From NCBI GenBank assembly GCA_963696645.1, contig CAVOKY010000003.1, positions 124,001-188,000 of the forward strand: a DNA stretch of 64,000 bases, in the 5' to 3' direction. Below the pieces are notes generated by a model. It worked only from the letters and a program-made list of their open reading frames with translations. It did no database searches and was not told the origin of the DNA. The position numbers and the translations under genes are program-made. Position 1 is the first letter of the stretch. Each line of letters begins with the position of its first letter. Source of the stretch: JAMXLO01 sp963696645. GTDB taxonomy: Bacteria; Pseudomonadota; Alphaproteobacteria; Acetobacterales; Acetobacteraceae. Positions 17,681 to 26,522 of the stretch are shown here, piece after piece.

Positions 17681-19020
17681 GATGATAGACCTTCAGAGGC
17701 AACATAGGCTCGCCAGCCGCCAAACTCGCTGATCTCCTTATGCCCCTCGACCAGCGCTCGCTCGCCAATGACGCCGAGAATTGTATTGCCGTCGTCGAGC
17801 CGCACTTTCCCGATCATCAGTCCGGGTGGTTCCTTTAGAAGGATACCCGCCAACCCTTGGGCTGGCACCGACCAGACCTCGACCACCACTTTCACACCCG
17901 AACCATCGGTAACGCGGACCATGGCCGGATGATCGTCGTTGATGGTCCACAACCGATACGCCCGCTCGGTCAGCGCATCGCGCACGAATTCCGCTCCGGC
18001 GGCCTCCATATTCGGATTAAGCTTGAGCCCGCGCATCAACGTGCCATTCACAGCCAACTCCACGGCGGCATGACTGGAAGCAACGATACGGGTTCCCGAC
18101 TTTTCCTCCAGGATCGCGCGAAGCTCATCGGGCGCGCCGATCGCTCCGACGGCACCCGGCGTGGACGCAACAAAATCCGCGACCGCCGCGACCTTCGGCT
18201 CCATGCTGCCGACGCCAAACTCTCCCGCTGCGATAAAGGCCCGCGCCTCATCGACGGTGATTTTATCCAGCCAGCGCTCCTCCGGCGTGCCGAAATAAAT
18301 CGCGACGCGCGGCACACCGGTCGGGATCAGCAGCATTTCCGCACCGAGGTCGTGCGCCAGCAATCCCGAAGCGAGGTCCTTATCGACCACGGCCTCGACC
18401 CCCACCAGGCTGCCATCGGGTTCTGCCACCACCGGGATACCGCCGCCGCCGGCAGCAACCACCACCGCACCGGCGTCCAGGAGGGTTTGAATGGCGCCAG
18501 TCTCGAGGATTTCCAGCGGATGCGGTGAGGGGACGGTGCGCCGCCATCCGCGGCCCGAGTCCTCCATGATCGTCCATCCCAGCCTTTGGGCCATTTCCTT
18601 TGCCCTCGCCTCATCAAGGAAAGGGCCAATCGGCTTCGTTGGGTTCGCGAACGCCGGGTCGTCACGCGACACGACCGATTGGGTCACCACGGCAACAACC
18701 GGCCGGTTGATACCGCGCCGAGCCAGCTCATTGGTCAGCGCTTTGACAAACATGTAGCCGATGGCGCCTTGCGTATCGGCGACCGCGTAATCCACCGGGA
18801 CTGGATCGACCTCGGTCTGCGCGATCTCGGACCTGCGCAGGATATAGCCGACCTGTGGACCATTACCGTGCGTGACCACCACCCGCCAACCCACTTCGAT
18901 CATGTCGACAAGGTGCGGAGCGGTTCGTACGACGGTGTCGTACTGCTGTGGAATGGAATCGTGTTCGGCATCGGCGACCAGGGCGTTGCCGCCGAACGCC
19001 ACTACCGCGAGCCGCTTCAC
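17677..19020 (-). CDS. Carbamate kinase fused to an allophanate-hydrolase-type C-terminal domain
   Basis: A 447-residue two-domain protein. Residues 1 to about 315 are a complete carbamate kinase (carbamoyl phosphate + ADP to ATP, CO2 and NH3), with LAVVAFGGNALV, VVVTHGNGPQVGYIL, VVVAAGGGGIPVV and EAVVDKDLASGLLA. Residues 316-447 (18075 down to 17680) are a second domain: VNGTLMRGLKLNPNMEAAGA, YRLWTINDDHPAMVRV, VEVWSVPAQGLA, LLKEPPGLMIGKVRL and EISEFGGWRAYVAS. This pattern matches the C-terminal domain of allophanate hydrolase (AtzF type), reported to decarboxylate N-carboxycarbamate. Ordinary carbamate kinases have about 310 residues and lack it. The GTG start at 19020 overlaps the upstream stop (GTGA). 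The combined role is inference. Confidence 0.88.
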   Translation of the reverse strand: MKRLAVVAFGGNALVADAEHDSIPQQYDTVVRTAPHLVDMIEVGWRVVVTHGNGPQVGYILRRSEIAQTEVDPVPVDYAVADTQGAIGYMFVKALTNELARRGINRPVVAVVTQSVVSRDDPAFANPTKPIGPFLDEARAKEMAQRLGWTIMEDSGRGWRRTVPSPHPLEILETGAIQTLLDAGAVVVAAGGGGIPVVAEPDGSLVGVEAVVDKDLASGLLAHDLGAEMLLIPTGVPRVAIYFGTPEERWLDKITVDEARAFIAAGEFGVGSMEPKVAAVADFVASTPGAVGAIGAPDELRAILEEKSGTRIVASSHAAVELAVNGTLMRGLKLNPNMEAAGAEFVRDALTERAYRLWTINDDHPAMVRVTDGSGVKVVVEVWSVPAQGLAGILLKEPPGLMIGKVRLDDGNTILGVIGERALVEGHKEISEFGGWRAYVASEGLSS

Positions 19021-20435
19021 GGCATACGCTCCAACACTTTGCCTAGTGCCGCCAGAGCATCGTGGAAGCACTCCATAGGCGCCGTAGTGATACCTGCTCC
19101 GATCTGTCCAATGCCGGCCTTCCGGTGCGCGATGCCGGTGTTGATGATCGGCAATATGCCGGAATCCGCGACCAGTCGGGCGTCGATCCCCGCTGGGGTG
19201 CCGCTGAAGTTCAAGGCCGGCAGGGTGAAGGCGGTATTGCTGCCAAGAGTGATCGAGAGCATGCGGCGGCTGTTCGCGGTGGCATCCGCCGGAGTTCCGC
19301 CAACAAACTGCACGATCGCGGGCGATGCAGCCATGGCGAACCCCCCAAGCCCATTGGTCTCGGTAATCGCAGAGTCGCCGAGGTCAGCCGCAGCATCGTC
19401 AATCGAGTAGCCGGGGAAATACAGCCCGTTCACTGGGTTTGCAGGAGCCTGGAACCATTGGTCGCCGGTGCCGCTGAGACGGATGCCGAAGTTGACGCCG
19501 TTGCGCGACATGACGGTAACCATGCTGCTGCCGGGCACGCCATGGGCGGCATCGGACATCGACTTGCAGGCCGCCATCGAGAGGTTGAGGAAGAAATGAT
19601 CGTTGCCGGCAATGAAGGCGAGGGTGCGCTGCACAACCGCGCCGTCTAGCTCGGCGCCCAGAAGCGCCAGGGTCAGTCGCTTGAACAACATCGCGGACGC
19701 CGCGGCATTCCGGTTATGAACCTCATCGCCCATGTGCAGTGCCTGCGCCATCAACGGCTTCAGATCAGGATCGGCCATGCGCCGCACGGCGATCTGCATG
19801 GTGGTGAAGAACTCGCCACCCAACCAGCGGAGCCGGTCAAGTACTTCGGGGGAGTTTGCACCGAAGCGCAGCACTTTCCCGAGCCCCTCGTTCACATTGC
19901 AGTAGCTGCGGTTGCCTGCCGCGGTATTCTCGACGACCCAGACTGGCATGGAGGGGCTGATAATGCCGGCCATCGGCCCGACCGCGCCGTGTGCGTGGCA
20001 AGGTTCGAGCTGTACCGCACCTGAAGCCGCAAGCCTTTCAGCCTCCTCGAGCGTGTCGGCCCAGCCCTCGTAGACAATGGCGCCAGTGATCGCGCCCTGC
20101 TGTGGACCGCACATATCAGGCCAGGCGATCGGTGGGCCCGCGTGCAGAATGCGGCGTTCCCTGGGGTCGAGGGCGGCGATGGCGTCACGCGCCAGAACGA
20201 AGTCCACCAGGCGCGGCTGGGCTTCGAGGTAGCGGGCATAGGCGGTACGGTTTGCGGCCTCGATCCGGGGATCGCCCATCATACACGCCAAAGTCCAGCC
20301 CAAAGCGGCGTCGGCACCGGCAGGGGGCGCCCAGCTCAGATGTGTCACCTCTCCGCCCGCGGCCTGGATGTTCGTCGCAAAGCCTTGCAGGCCGACATTG
20401 ATGACATTGAGCTTTTGCTCGAACAGTGCCTTCAC
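19017..20435 (-). CDS. allG: DUF1116 protein (AllG/YlbE type), carbamoyltransferase subunit
   Basis: A 472-residue DUF1116 protein, orthologous in type to E. coli YlbE, now called AllG. In E. coli AllF (FdrA), AllG and AllH are reported to form an oxamate carbamoyltransferase converting oxalurate and phosphate to oxamate and carbamoyl phosphate. Conserved segments include AALGWTLACMMGDPRIEAAN, GSGDQW-like GTGDQWFQAPANPVNGLYFP, DSAITETNGLGGFAMAASPA and AHRKAGIGQIGAGI. The GTG start overlaps the fdrA stop by 4 bases, and the gene's end overlaps the kinase start. Confidence 0.88.
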   Translation of the reverse strand: MKALFEQKLNVINVGLQGFATNIQAAGGEVTHLSWAPPAGADAALGWTLACMMGDPRIEAANRTAYARYLEAQPRLVDFVLARDAIAALDPRERRILHAGPPIAWPDMCGPQQGAITGAIVYEGWADTLEEAERLAASGAVQLEPCHAHGAVGPMAGIISPSMPVWVVENTAAGNRSYCNVNEGLGKVLRFGANSPEVLDRLRWLGGEFFTTMQIAVRRMADPDLKPLMAQALHMGDEVHNRNAAASAMLFKRLTLALLGAELDGAVVQRTLAFIAGNDHFFLNLSMAACKSMSDAAHGVPGSSMVTVMSRNGVNFGIRLSGTGDQWFQAPANPVNGLYFPGYSIDDAAADLGDSAITETNGLGGFAMAASPAIVQFVGGTPADATANSRRMLSITLGSNTAFTLPALNFSGTPAGIDARLVADSGILPIINTGIAHRKAGIGQIGAGITTAPMECFHDALAALGKVLERMP

Positions 20436-21997
20436 GACAGTGCTCCACGGCGCTCGGCGATTAAGGCGGCTGACCAGTTGGCGGCTTCGGCGTTGGAGGC
20501 AGCTACCAGTACCCCGGCGGCCTTGAGACCTGCCACGATCTGGCCGCGATCCTGCGGGTCACTGTCGGTCCCGCAGACATAGCCGATGAAGGCAACCGTG
20601 CGGCCGGCGGCCTTTGCCGCGGCCCTGGCGGAGCCGATGACGCCGAGCAGTCCGGCCGTCGGGTCAGCGGCTGAGCCATAGCCGAGTACAACGTCAAACA
20701 GCACGACAGCGGTCGTCGGGTCGGCGACCTCGTCGCGGATACGCGCATCACGCAGAGACGGGTCGATCATCGGGTGCGGGCGCCCCTGCGTGAATTCATC
20801 GTCGCCCATGTCGATGATGGTGTTCTCGTGGCTCTTGCCCTTGCTCGGCAGCGGGGCATTGCCGGCGGTCGGTATATTGGAAAATGCGCTTATGCCCGCT
20901 GCGGCATGAATCAGTTGCGCTTCGGAGCAGAATGTGCCGCCCGAGAAAATGCCCCGCACATTGCGCTGCCCCGGCGCCATGGCGCGGGCAAGACCGTTTA
21001 GCGTGCGCTGCATTTCGCTGGAGACCGCCATCGGCATCGGCTTTGTTGCACCACTCTTGGCAAGCGAGACAGCCATATCGGCGGCCTGCGCCAGATAATC
21101 GGCGCCATGGACGCCGTTCCGGGTGATCGAGGCGGGGTCCGCCCCGAGGAATATCACGACCACGGGCTTGGCGCTTGCCTCTGCCGCCGCCAGCACCTTG
21201 GCCGCCACCTCCGCCGCCGGCGGCTTTGAGACCAGGACGATCACGCTTGTCGCGGGATCAGCATCGAGCGCGGCGAGGCCGTGCAGCATGGAGATGCCGC
21301 CGATGAGATCCGACAGGTCGTGGCCACCCGTGCCAAGCGCCTGGGACACACCACTGCCAAGCTGATGGATTCTGACGGTGACTTCCTGTGTGCCTGTGCC
21401 GGAGGCGCCGACAACGCCGATTGGCCCGCGCCGGACCACGTTGGCGAAGCCAAGGGGGACACCGTTCACGATGGCAGTGCCGCAATCCGGCCCCATGACC
21501 ATAAGATCATGCTCGCGCGCATACTGTTTGAGTGCCAGTTCGCTCTGGGGCGGCACGTTGTCGCTGAACAACATGACATCCATCCCAAGACGGAGTGCCT
21601 TCATCGCCTCTGCCGCCGCGTAGTCGCCCGGCACCGAGATCAGCGCGAAATTATGCGTGGGGTCTTTGGCGACGGCCATCTGGATGCTGGTAAGAATTTG
21701 CTGCGGCCCGGCCGCTTCATCATCCCCGCCCACGGCTTTCGCGGATAGCAGTTCATCGGCTTTCGCGAGCGCTTCGTCGCACGCCGCATCGTCGCCTGAT
21801 ACTGCGACGACGAGGTCGTTGGGGCGGACCTCGAATGTACCGAGGCCGGCTTCGGCAAGATTGGCGACATTCGTGGCGGAACCCATGACCACCGAGGCTA
21901 TGTCGATGCCAGGTACGGCCATGACCTTGGCGGACACGGTCATCAGCGAGACCGAATCTTTGTACAGGTTCGGGTAGCTGCGCGAACGGGTACTCAT
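20432..21997 (-). CDS. fdrA: FdrA family protein, carbamoyltransferase subunit
   Basis: A 521-residue FdrA (AllF) protein with the fold of succinyl-CoA synthetase. Visible features are the N-terminal VMGSATNVANLAEAGL, a glycine-rich nucleotide-type loop RRGPIGVVGASGTGTQEVTV, DLSDLIGGISMLHGL, and HPMIDPSLRDARI in the C-terminal half. It is named as an acyl-CoA synthetase in many genomes, but together with DUF1116 and DUF2877 partners it is better viewed as part of the carbamoyltransferase complex. The ATG at 21997 overlaps the upstream stop (ATGA). Confidence 0.9.
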   Translation of the reverse strand: MSTRSRSYPNLYKDSVSLMTVSAKVMAVPGIDIASVVMGSATNVANLAEAGLGTFEVRPNDLVVAVSGDDAACDEALAKADELLSAKAVGGDDEAAGPQQILTSIQMAVAKDPTHNFALISVPGDYAAAEAMKALRLGMDVMLFSDNVPPQSELALKQYAREHDLMVMGPDCGTAIVNGVPLGFANVVRRGPIGVVGASGTGTQEVTVRIHQLGSGVSQALGTGGHDLSDLIGGISMLHGLAALDADPATSVIVLVSKPPAAEVAAKVLAAAEASAKPVVVIFLGADPASITRNGVHGADYLAQAADMAVSLAKSGATKPMPMAVSSEMQRTLNGLARAMAPGQRNVRGIFSGGTFCSEAQLIHAAAGISAFSNIPTAGNAPLPSKGKSHENTIIDMGDDEFTQGRPHPMIDPSLRDARIRDEVADPTTAVVLFDVVLGYGSAADPTAGLLGVIGSARAAAKAAGRTVAFIGYVCGTDSDPQDRGQIVAGLKAAGVLVAASNAEAANWSAALIAERRGALS

Positions 21998-22827
21998 GCC
22001 GCGGCCCTTTCATCGCCAGACAGGAAGAATGACGGTGCAAAAGCCAGCAATCCCATGCAGGTGTCCGCACCCGACGTCGCGCCCATTTCGACAACTCGTT
22101 GGACGGCAGCACGCAGCACGTGGACGTTGGTTTCGCCACAAATGGCGCAGATCAACTCGTGCACCGCGCGACCGACAAGACCGCGGCTGGCCTGCCGGAG
22201 CAGTTGCATGCTGATCTCGGTCGTTCCGGACAGAAGCGGGCGCATCAACTCATCCAATGAGCGGGCAGCGGCGGCGCCGGCCGCGCCGGACCGCGATGCC
22301 GTGAGTACAGCGAAGATACCGACCAGCACATCGTCCCCTGACGGGGTGGAACCGGGGCCGTGGCCGACCACGCAGCCTAGGACCGCGCGTAGAACATCCG
22401 GCACATCGAACGTGCACCTGACTGCGTGCGCCATCGGCGCTGCGCCATGCCAGGCACGATCGGACGCGGCGACTTCAACAAGGGCGAGCCGACTGCCGAC
22501 GCCAGGTGCGAATCTTTTTGAGGAGGCCGGCTGCCACCGTTGGGCGGACCGACAGTCCACCACATGACACGTGCTGCCCGACCTGATGCCCACGAACCCC
22601 GCCCTGACACCGACACGATCGCCATGGCGCAGCTTGAGACCGCCAAAATCGTGAGACGCTGTTCGAATCCCGAACGGGAGGTCTGGCCGGTCGGCTGCCA
22701 GCAGCGTCCACATTTCGCCGCCGATCCCGAAATTCACAGCATGCGCAAAGGCCTGCTGCACGATGCCGCTGCTCGCGGCATCAACGTCGAGCGCGTGGCC
22801 AACAGAGATGGCCTGCACCGACGTCAT
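21994..22827 (-). CDS. allH: DUF2877 protein (AllH/YlbF type), carbamoyltransferase subunit
   Basis: A 277-residue DUF2877 protein, the third subunit type of the FdrA-linked carbamoyltransferase. The signature VVGHGPGSTPSGDDVLVGIF is plain, and the C-terminus has GATSGADTCMGLL. The ATG at 22827 (MTSVQAISVGHALDVDAA) lies 5 bases beyond the upstream stop. The longer open frame to 22968 is rejected because it runs through the hydrolase gene. Confidence 0.85.
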   Translation of the reverse strand: MTSVQAISVGHALDVDAASSGIVQQAFAHAVNFGIGGEMWTLLAADRPDLPFGIRTASHDFGGLKLRHGDRVGVRAGFVGIRSGSTCHVVDCRSAQRWQPASSKRFAPGVGSRLALVEVAASDRAWHGAAPMAHAVRCTFDVPDVLRAVLGCVVGHGPGSTPSGDDVLVGIFAVLTASRSGAAGAAAARSLDELMRPLLSGTTEISMQLLRQASRGLVGRAVHELICAICGETNVHVLRAAVQRVVEMGATSGADTCMGLLAFAPSFFLSGDERAAA

Positions 22828-22832
22828 GAGGC

Positions 22833-23492
22833 TCAGGCGAGCGCGGCGATCAGGTTGTCGGCGTTTGACACCCAGCCGAAAATGCCGCCCTGGGCCTTGA
22901 TCATCTCGAGCCCGACCCGCTGGAACTCCGGGAAGTACGAGGCCACGCAATCGCTGAGTACCACGCATTCATAGCCACGGTCGTTCGCCTCGCGCACGGT
23001 GGTGTGTACGCAGACCTCAAGGGTAACGCCGCAGACAACCAGCGTCTTGATTCCGCGATCCAGCAGGATCTGATGCAGGTCGGTGGCATGGAACGATCCC
23101 TTGCCGGGCTTGTCGATGATCGGCTCACCCGGGATGGGATACAGCTGGTGGATGATGTCGTGCCCCGTCTCGCCGCGGACGAGGATGCGACCCATGGGAC
23201 CGTCGGTGCCGATGAAGGTCTGTCCCCCGCGCGTCAATTTCGCCGCGGGACAGTCCGTCAGATCCGGCCGATGGCCCTCCCGCGTGTGGATGACCAGCAT
23301 TTTCTTCTCGCGGGCCTTCTCCAGGACGCGCCGCGTTGGTTCGACGGCCGCAAGCAACAAGGAGGTATCGTTACCCAACTTCTCGCCGAATCCACCCGGC
23401 AGAACGAAGTCGCGCTGCATGTCGATGATGACGAGCGCGGTCGTTGCCAAGTCGAACTCAAGCGGAAACGGCTCAGCCGTGATGATGTTCAT
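22833..23492 (-). CDS. Isochorismatase-fold cysteine hydrolase (biuret/ureidoacrylate hydrolase type)
   Basis: A 219-residue amidohydrolase of the isochorismatase-like cysteine hydrolase family. The catalytic triad can be read as Asp in VIIDMQRDF, Lys in IIDKPGKGSFHATDL, and Cys in VCGVTLEVCVHTTVREAN. The stretches LVIHTREGHRPDLTDCPAAK, GRILVRGETGHDII and EANDRGYECVVLSDC closely recall biuret hydrolase (biuret to allophanate and NH3), though ureidoacrylate and N-carbamoyl amidohydrolases are related. It is the first gene of the FdrA operon, so it probably makes or consumes the ureido compound handled by the carbamoyltransferase. Exact substrate unknown. Confidence 0.85.
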   Translation of the reverse strand: MNIITAEPFPLEFDLATTALVIIDMQRDFVLPGGFGEKLGNDTSLLLAAVEPTRRVLEKAREKKMLVIHTREGHRPDLTDCPAAKLTRGGQTFIGTDGPMGRILVRGETGHDIIHQLYPIPGEPIIDKPGKGSFHATDLHQILLDRGIKTLVVCGVTLEVCVHTTVREANDRGYECVVLSDCVASYFPEFQRVGLEMIKAQGGIFGWVSNADNLIAALA

Positions 23493-23596
23493 TTGATCGC
23501 TCCATCCCCTGGGTAATTTGGCTCGATCTGTCCAGAGCTTACCGTCGATTTGACCATACGTTTATCACAACCTGTCACTACCTGCTAGGCTAAAGC

Positions 23597-23704
23597 TTGC
23601 GGCGCGAGCAGCAAGCCGGGATGAAGGTGGCGGAGGTTTGTCGCAAGCACGGCCTAACGGAGCCGACGTTCTGTGCCCGGAAGGCGAAGTTCGGTGGAAT
23701 GAGC
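23597..23704 (+). pseudogene. IS3-type OrfA fragment
   Basis: A 36-codon stretch reads LRREQQAGMKVAEVCRKHGL then TEPTFCARKAKFGGMS, the HTH of an IS3-family (IS407/IS51-like) OrfA protein. Nothing else of the element is recognisable. Confidence 0.75.
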
Positions 23705-24309
23705 ATCTCGAATCCAAAACGTATGCGCATCATGCTTCGTCGCCAGCATCATTAGGGGCTGCTTGCCTTTCTCGCCGCCATCGTTCTCGGCGGGTTCTTC
23801 ATGCCCTTCGGTGAGTCTGGCGCCTGCGCCTGCCTCTCGGTAACGCTGCCAGCGATCTTCTGAATCTGGTCGCGCGACGGCGGCATGGTCGAGGCGGTCG
23901 TCCGAGCGCCATTGGTGCCCGGCATGGGCGGCGCCATGGATCTGATGACCGGTGGAAAGTACTTCACAAGGCACCGTGTGTGTGTCCGAGCAGATGACGA
24001 TGTTCCGCGCCATGAAAAGCCCCCGCCGTCACCCTCGCCATGAAGGGGATGGCAGCCATGTCATTGTCGTGTCACTATTCAGATGGGAAATGGTGGCGCA
24101 TGCTTGGCCGGAGAACTCTTTCAACGGAATGGCTGCGAGCCAGGCTCTCCTCGATTGACCCATCGAGCAGACGTGCAGTATTTCCGAAGGCATAAGGGTG
24201 GGGCGCCATAAAATCTGAATTCCAGTATGAGGAGTGCGGGTCCCCGCCGTGGATGCGGAGATCCCAACCGAATGCCTCGTGCTTTGGAGAGAGGTGGACG
24301 GTCGTATCT
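23705..24309. other. Intergenic region with no recognisable gene
   Basis: About 600 bases between the IS3 fragment and the DUF3141 operon. Frames are open but none looks like protein. A minus-strand frame at 24013 starts MARNIVICSD, like the first residues of DUF2235 proteins, but the match ends there. Confidence 0.5.
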
Positions 24310-24323
24310 TTGCGCCTGATCAA
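24310..24323 (+). promoter_or_regulatory. FNR/FixK-like box upstream of the DUF3141 operon
   Basis: TTGCG-CCTG-ATCAA resembles the TTGAT-N4-ATCAA box, with a perfect right half and a 3/5 left half. It lies 24 bases before the ATG at 24348, closer than usual for an activator site, so the true start of transcription or translation may differ, or the match may be chance. Confidence 0.35.
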
Positions 24324-24347
24324 TAGACGACGAATCGGAGAATTGAC

Positions 24348-26522
24348 ATGCAGAGCTTGCCTGGCTTTGGCGCGATCCAGGAATACTGGTTGGATGCTTG
24401 GCAACGGTCCATACTGGTTCTGGATGTCTTGAGAGAGCGCGGCAACACCTACCGGGAGCAAAGCGCCAAGGCGGCCCCCCACGTCCTGGAGTTCAAGGCT
24501 GAACTGGTGCGCGACGGCCGCACGTTGGAGCGCCCGGTAAACTATGCCCTGGTTCGCATCGTCCCACCCGCCGGCTCGAAGCTCGATCCAGCCAAGGCAC
24601 CGATCGTGGTTGTCGATCCGCGTGCCGGCCACGGCCCCGGCATCGGCGGGATGAAACAGGACAGCGAGATCGGCGTCGCGATGGCAGCCGGTCACGCCTG
24701 CTACTTCATCGGCTTCCTGCCGAACCCTATGCCTGGGCAGACCGTCGAGGATGTCTGTCGCGCCGAGGCGATCTTCATCGAGGACGTGACAGCGCGCCAT
24801 CCGGATGCCGAAGGCAAGCCGATAGTCATCGCCAACTGCCAGGCCGGTTGGCAGATCATGATGATGGCGGCCACCAACCCGAACCGAACTGGCCCGATCA
24901 TGTTGGCCGGCTCGCCATTGTCGTATTGGGCTGGGGTGCACGGAAAGAACCCGCTTCGCTATCTGGGTGGCGTGCTGGGCGGCACCTGGCTGACCGCACT
25001 GTCTGGCGATCTGGGCAATGGCATCTTCGATGGCGCCAATCTGGTCGCCAACTTCGAATCCATGAATCCCGCCAATACCTATTGGACAAAGGCGTATAAC
25101 GTCTATTCGAAGGTTGATACGGAAAGCGCGCGCTTTCTTGACTTCGAAACCTGGTGGGGCAGCCCTGTCTTGCTGAACGCCGGAGAGATGCAATGGATCG
25201 CCGACAACCTGTTCGTCGGCAACCGCCTCTCAACGGGACAGCTGCGCACGTCGGACGGCGTCCGCATCGACCTGCGCAATATAACCGCGCCGATCATCGT
25301 GTTCTGCTCATGGGGCGACAACATCACACCGCCGCAGCAGGCGTTGGATTGGGTGCTCGATCTTTATGACCATGATCGTGAGATCATCGAGAACGGCCAG
25401 ACCATCGTCTACACGATGCATCAGAGCATCGGGCATCTGGGAATCTTCGTCTCCGGCAAGGTCGCGACCAGGGAGCACGGCGAGTTCGTGTCGTGCATGG
25501 AGTTGATCGACGCAATGCCGCCAGGCCTCTACGAGGCCGTCATCACCGAGGTCGATGAGCACACGGTCCGCCCCGATCTGGTCCATGGGAAGTACCTGTT
25601 CCGCCTCGAAGCCCGCACGCTGGACCACATCCGGGCACTCGGCTGCAACGATGCTGCCGATGAGTTGCGTTTTGCCACAGCCGCCCGTGTGTCGGAGATA
25701 AATCGCGGACTGTACCAAACCCTCGTCGCGCCGGCCGTGCGCATGGCTGTCACTGAACAAACGGCAGAAGCATCCCGCGTTGCGCATCCCAACCGCATGC
25801 GCTTCGCCATGTTCTCGGATCAAAATCCCGTGATGCAGCCGGTCAAGGCCATGGCGGAATCTGTCCGCGCGGCGCGTCAGCCGGTGAGCGCGGACAATCC
25901 ATTGTTGGCAATGGAGCAGGCGACGTCCTCCTGGATCACGACCTGCCTGCAAACCTTCGGCGAGTTTCGCGATGCGATGACCGAGGCCATGTTCCTGAAC
26001 ATCTATGGCTCACCGTGGCTACAGGCACTGGTTGGGCTAGGCACAATAGAGGCCGCGCCCGAGAGAACTGACCGCGATCTTGTCAGAGAGGCGAACACCG
26101 CGCGACTGCGGTCGGAACTGGAACAGCGCTTCGAAGTCGGAGGCCCGGAGGAAGCCGCGATGCGTGCGCTCGTCTACATCCGCCTGCCGGAGGGCTCCGT
26201 CGATGAGCGGGGCTTCGCCGCACTCAAGCTGATCCGTGCATCGCGACCGATCGCCAAACAAATGAGCCTGGCACGATTCACGGAAATGGTGAGAGAGCAA
26301 TACTTGCTGGTTCGCCTGGACGAGGATCGCGCGATCAACGCTCTGCCAACGCTGTTGGGCCCGGATACGAGCAGGCGGAAGGCCGCACTCGCCGCCCTGC
26401 ATCAGGTCCTTGCTGCACGCGAAGACTTGTCGGCCGACGGCAGGCGTCGTCTGTCGCGGGTGGAAGCCATTTTCGATGTCAAGCCGGAAAAGGCGATCAA
26501 GGCGGAAGCCGCTCATGCCTGA
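24348..26522 (+). CDS. DUF3141 protein, PHA-synthase-like alpha/beta hydrolase
   Basis: A 724-residue DUF3141 protein. The N-terminal half is an alpha/beta hydrolase related to PhaC-type polyhydroxyalkanoate synthases. The nucleophile elbow IVIANCQAGWQ offers Cys164, FCSWGDNITPP offers Asp324 and MHQSIGHLGIF offers His363, forming a Cys-Asp-His triad as in PhaC. The C-terminal half (residues 430-724) is helical and unassigned. GGAG precedes the ATG. The next gene overlaps its stop, so it is the first gene of an operon with phosphotransacetylase, FabI and acetate kinase, a set seen in other alphaproteobacteria. A role in acyl-CoA or polyester metabolism is inferred. Confidence 0.85.
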   Translation: MQSLPGFGAIQEYWLDAWQRSILVLDVLRERGNTYREQSAKAAPHVLEFKAELVRDGRTLERPVNYALVRIVPPAGSKLDPAKAPIVVVDPRAGHGPGIGGMKQDSEIGVAMAAGHACYFIGFLPNPMPGQTVEDVCRAEAIFIEDVTARHPDAEGKPIVIANCQAGWQIMMMAATNPNRTGPIMLAGSPLSYWAGVHGKNPLRYLGGVLGGTWLTALSGDLGNGIFDGANLVANFESMNPANTYWTKAYNVYSKVDTESARFLDFETWWGSPVLLNAGEMQWIADNLFVGNRLSTGQLRTSDGVRIDLRNITAPIIVFCSWGDNITPPQQALDWVLDLYDHDREIIENGQTIVYTMHQSIGHLGIFVSGKVATREHGEFVSCMELIDAMPPGLYEAVITEVDEHTVRPDLVHGKYLFRLEARTLDHIRALGCNDAADELRFATAARVSEINRGLYQTLVAPAVRMAVTEQTAEASRVAHPNRMRFAMFSDQNPVMQPVKAMAESVRAARQPVSADNPLLAMEQATSSWITTCLQTFGEFRDAMTEAMFLNIYGSPWLQALVGLGTIEAAPERTDRDLVREANTARLRSELEQRFEVGGPEEAAMRALVYIRLPEGSVDERGFAALKLIRASRPIAKQMSLARFTEMVREQYLLVRLDEDRAINALPTLLGPDTSRRKAALAALHQVLAAREDLSADGRRRLSRVEAIFDVKPEKAIKAEAAHA

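Noticed and set aside
16535..17707. 390-codon plus-strand frame across the urea transporter
   Set aside because: It covers a conserved gene in antisense and has no domain-like segments.
23980..24013. Minus-strand start MARNIVICSD resembling DUF2235 proteins
   Set aside because: Only ten residues match and the glycine-rich continuation is missing; too short to call.
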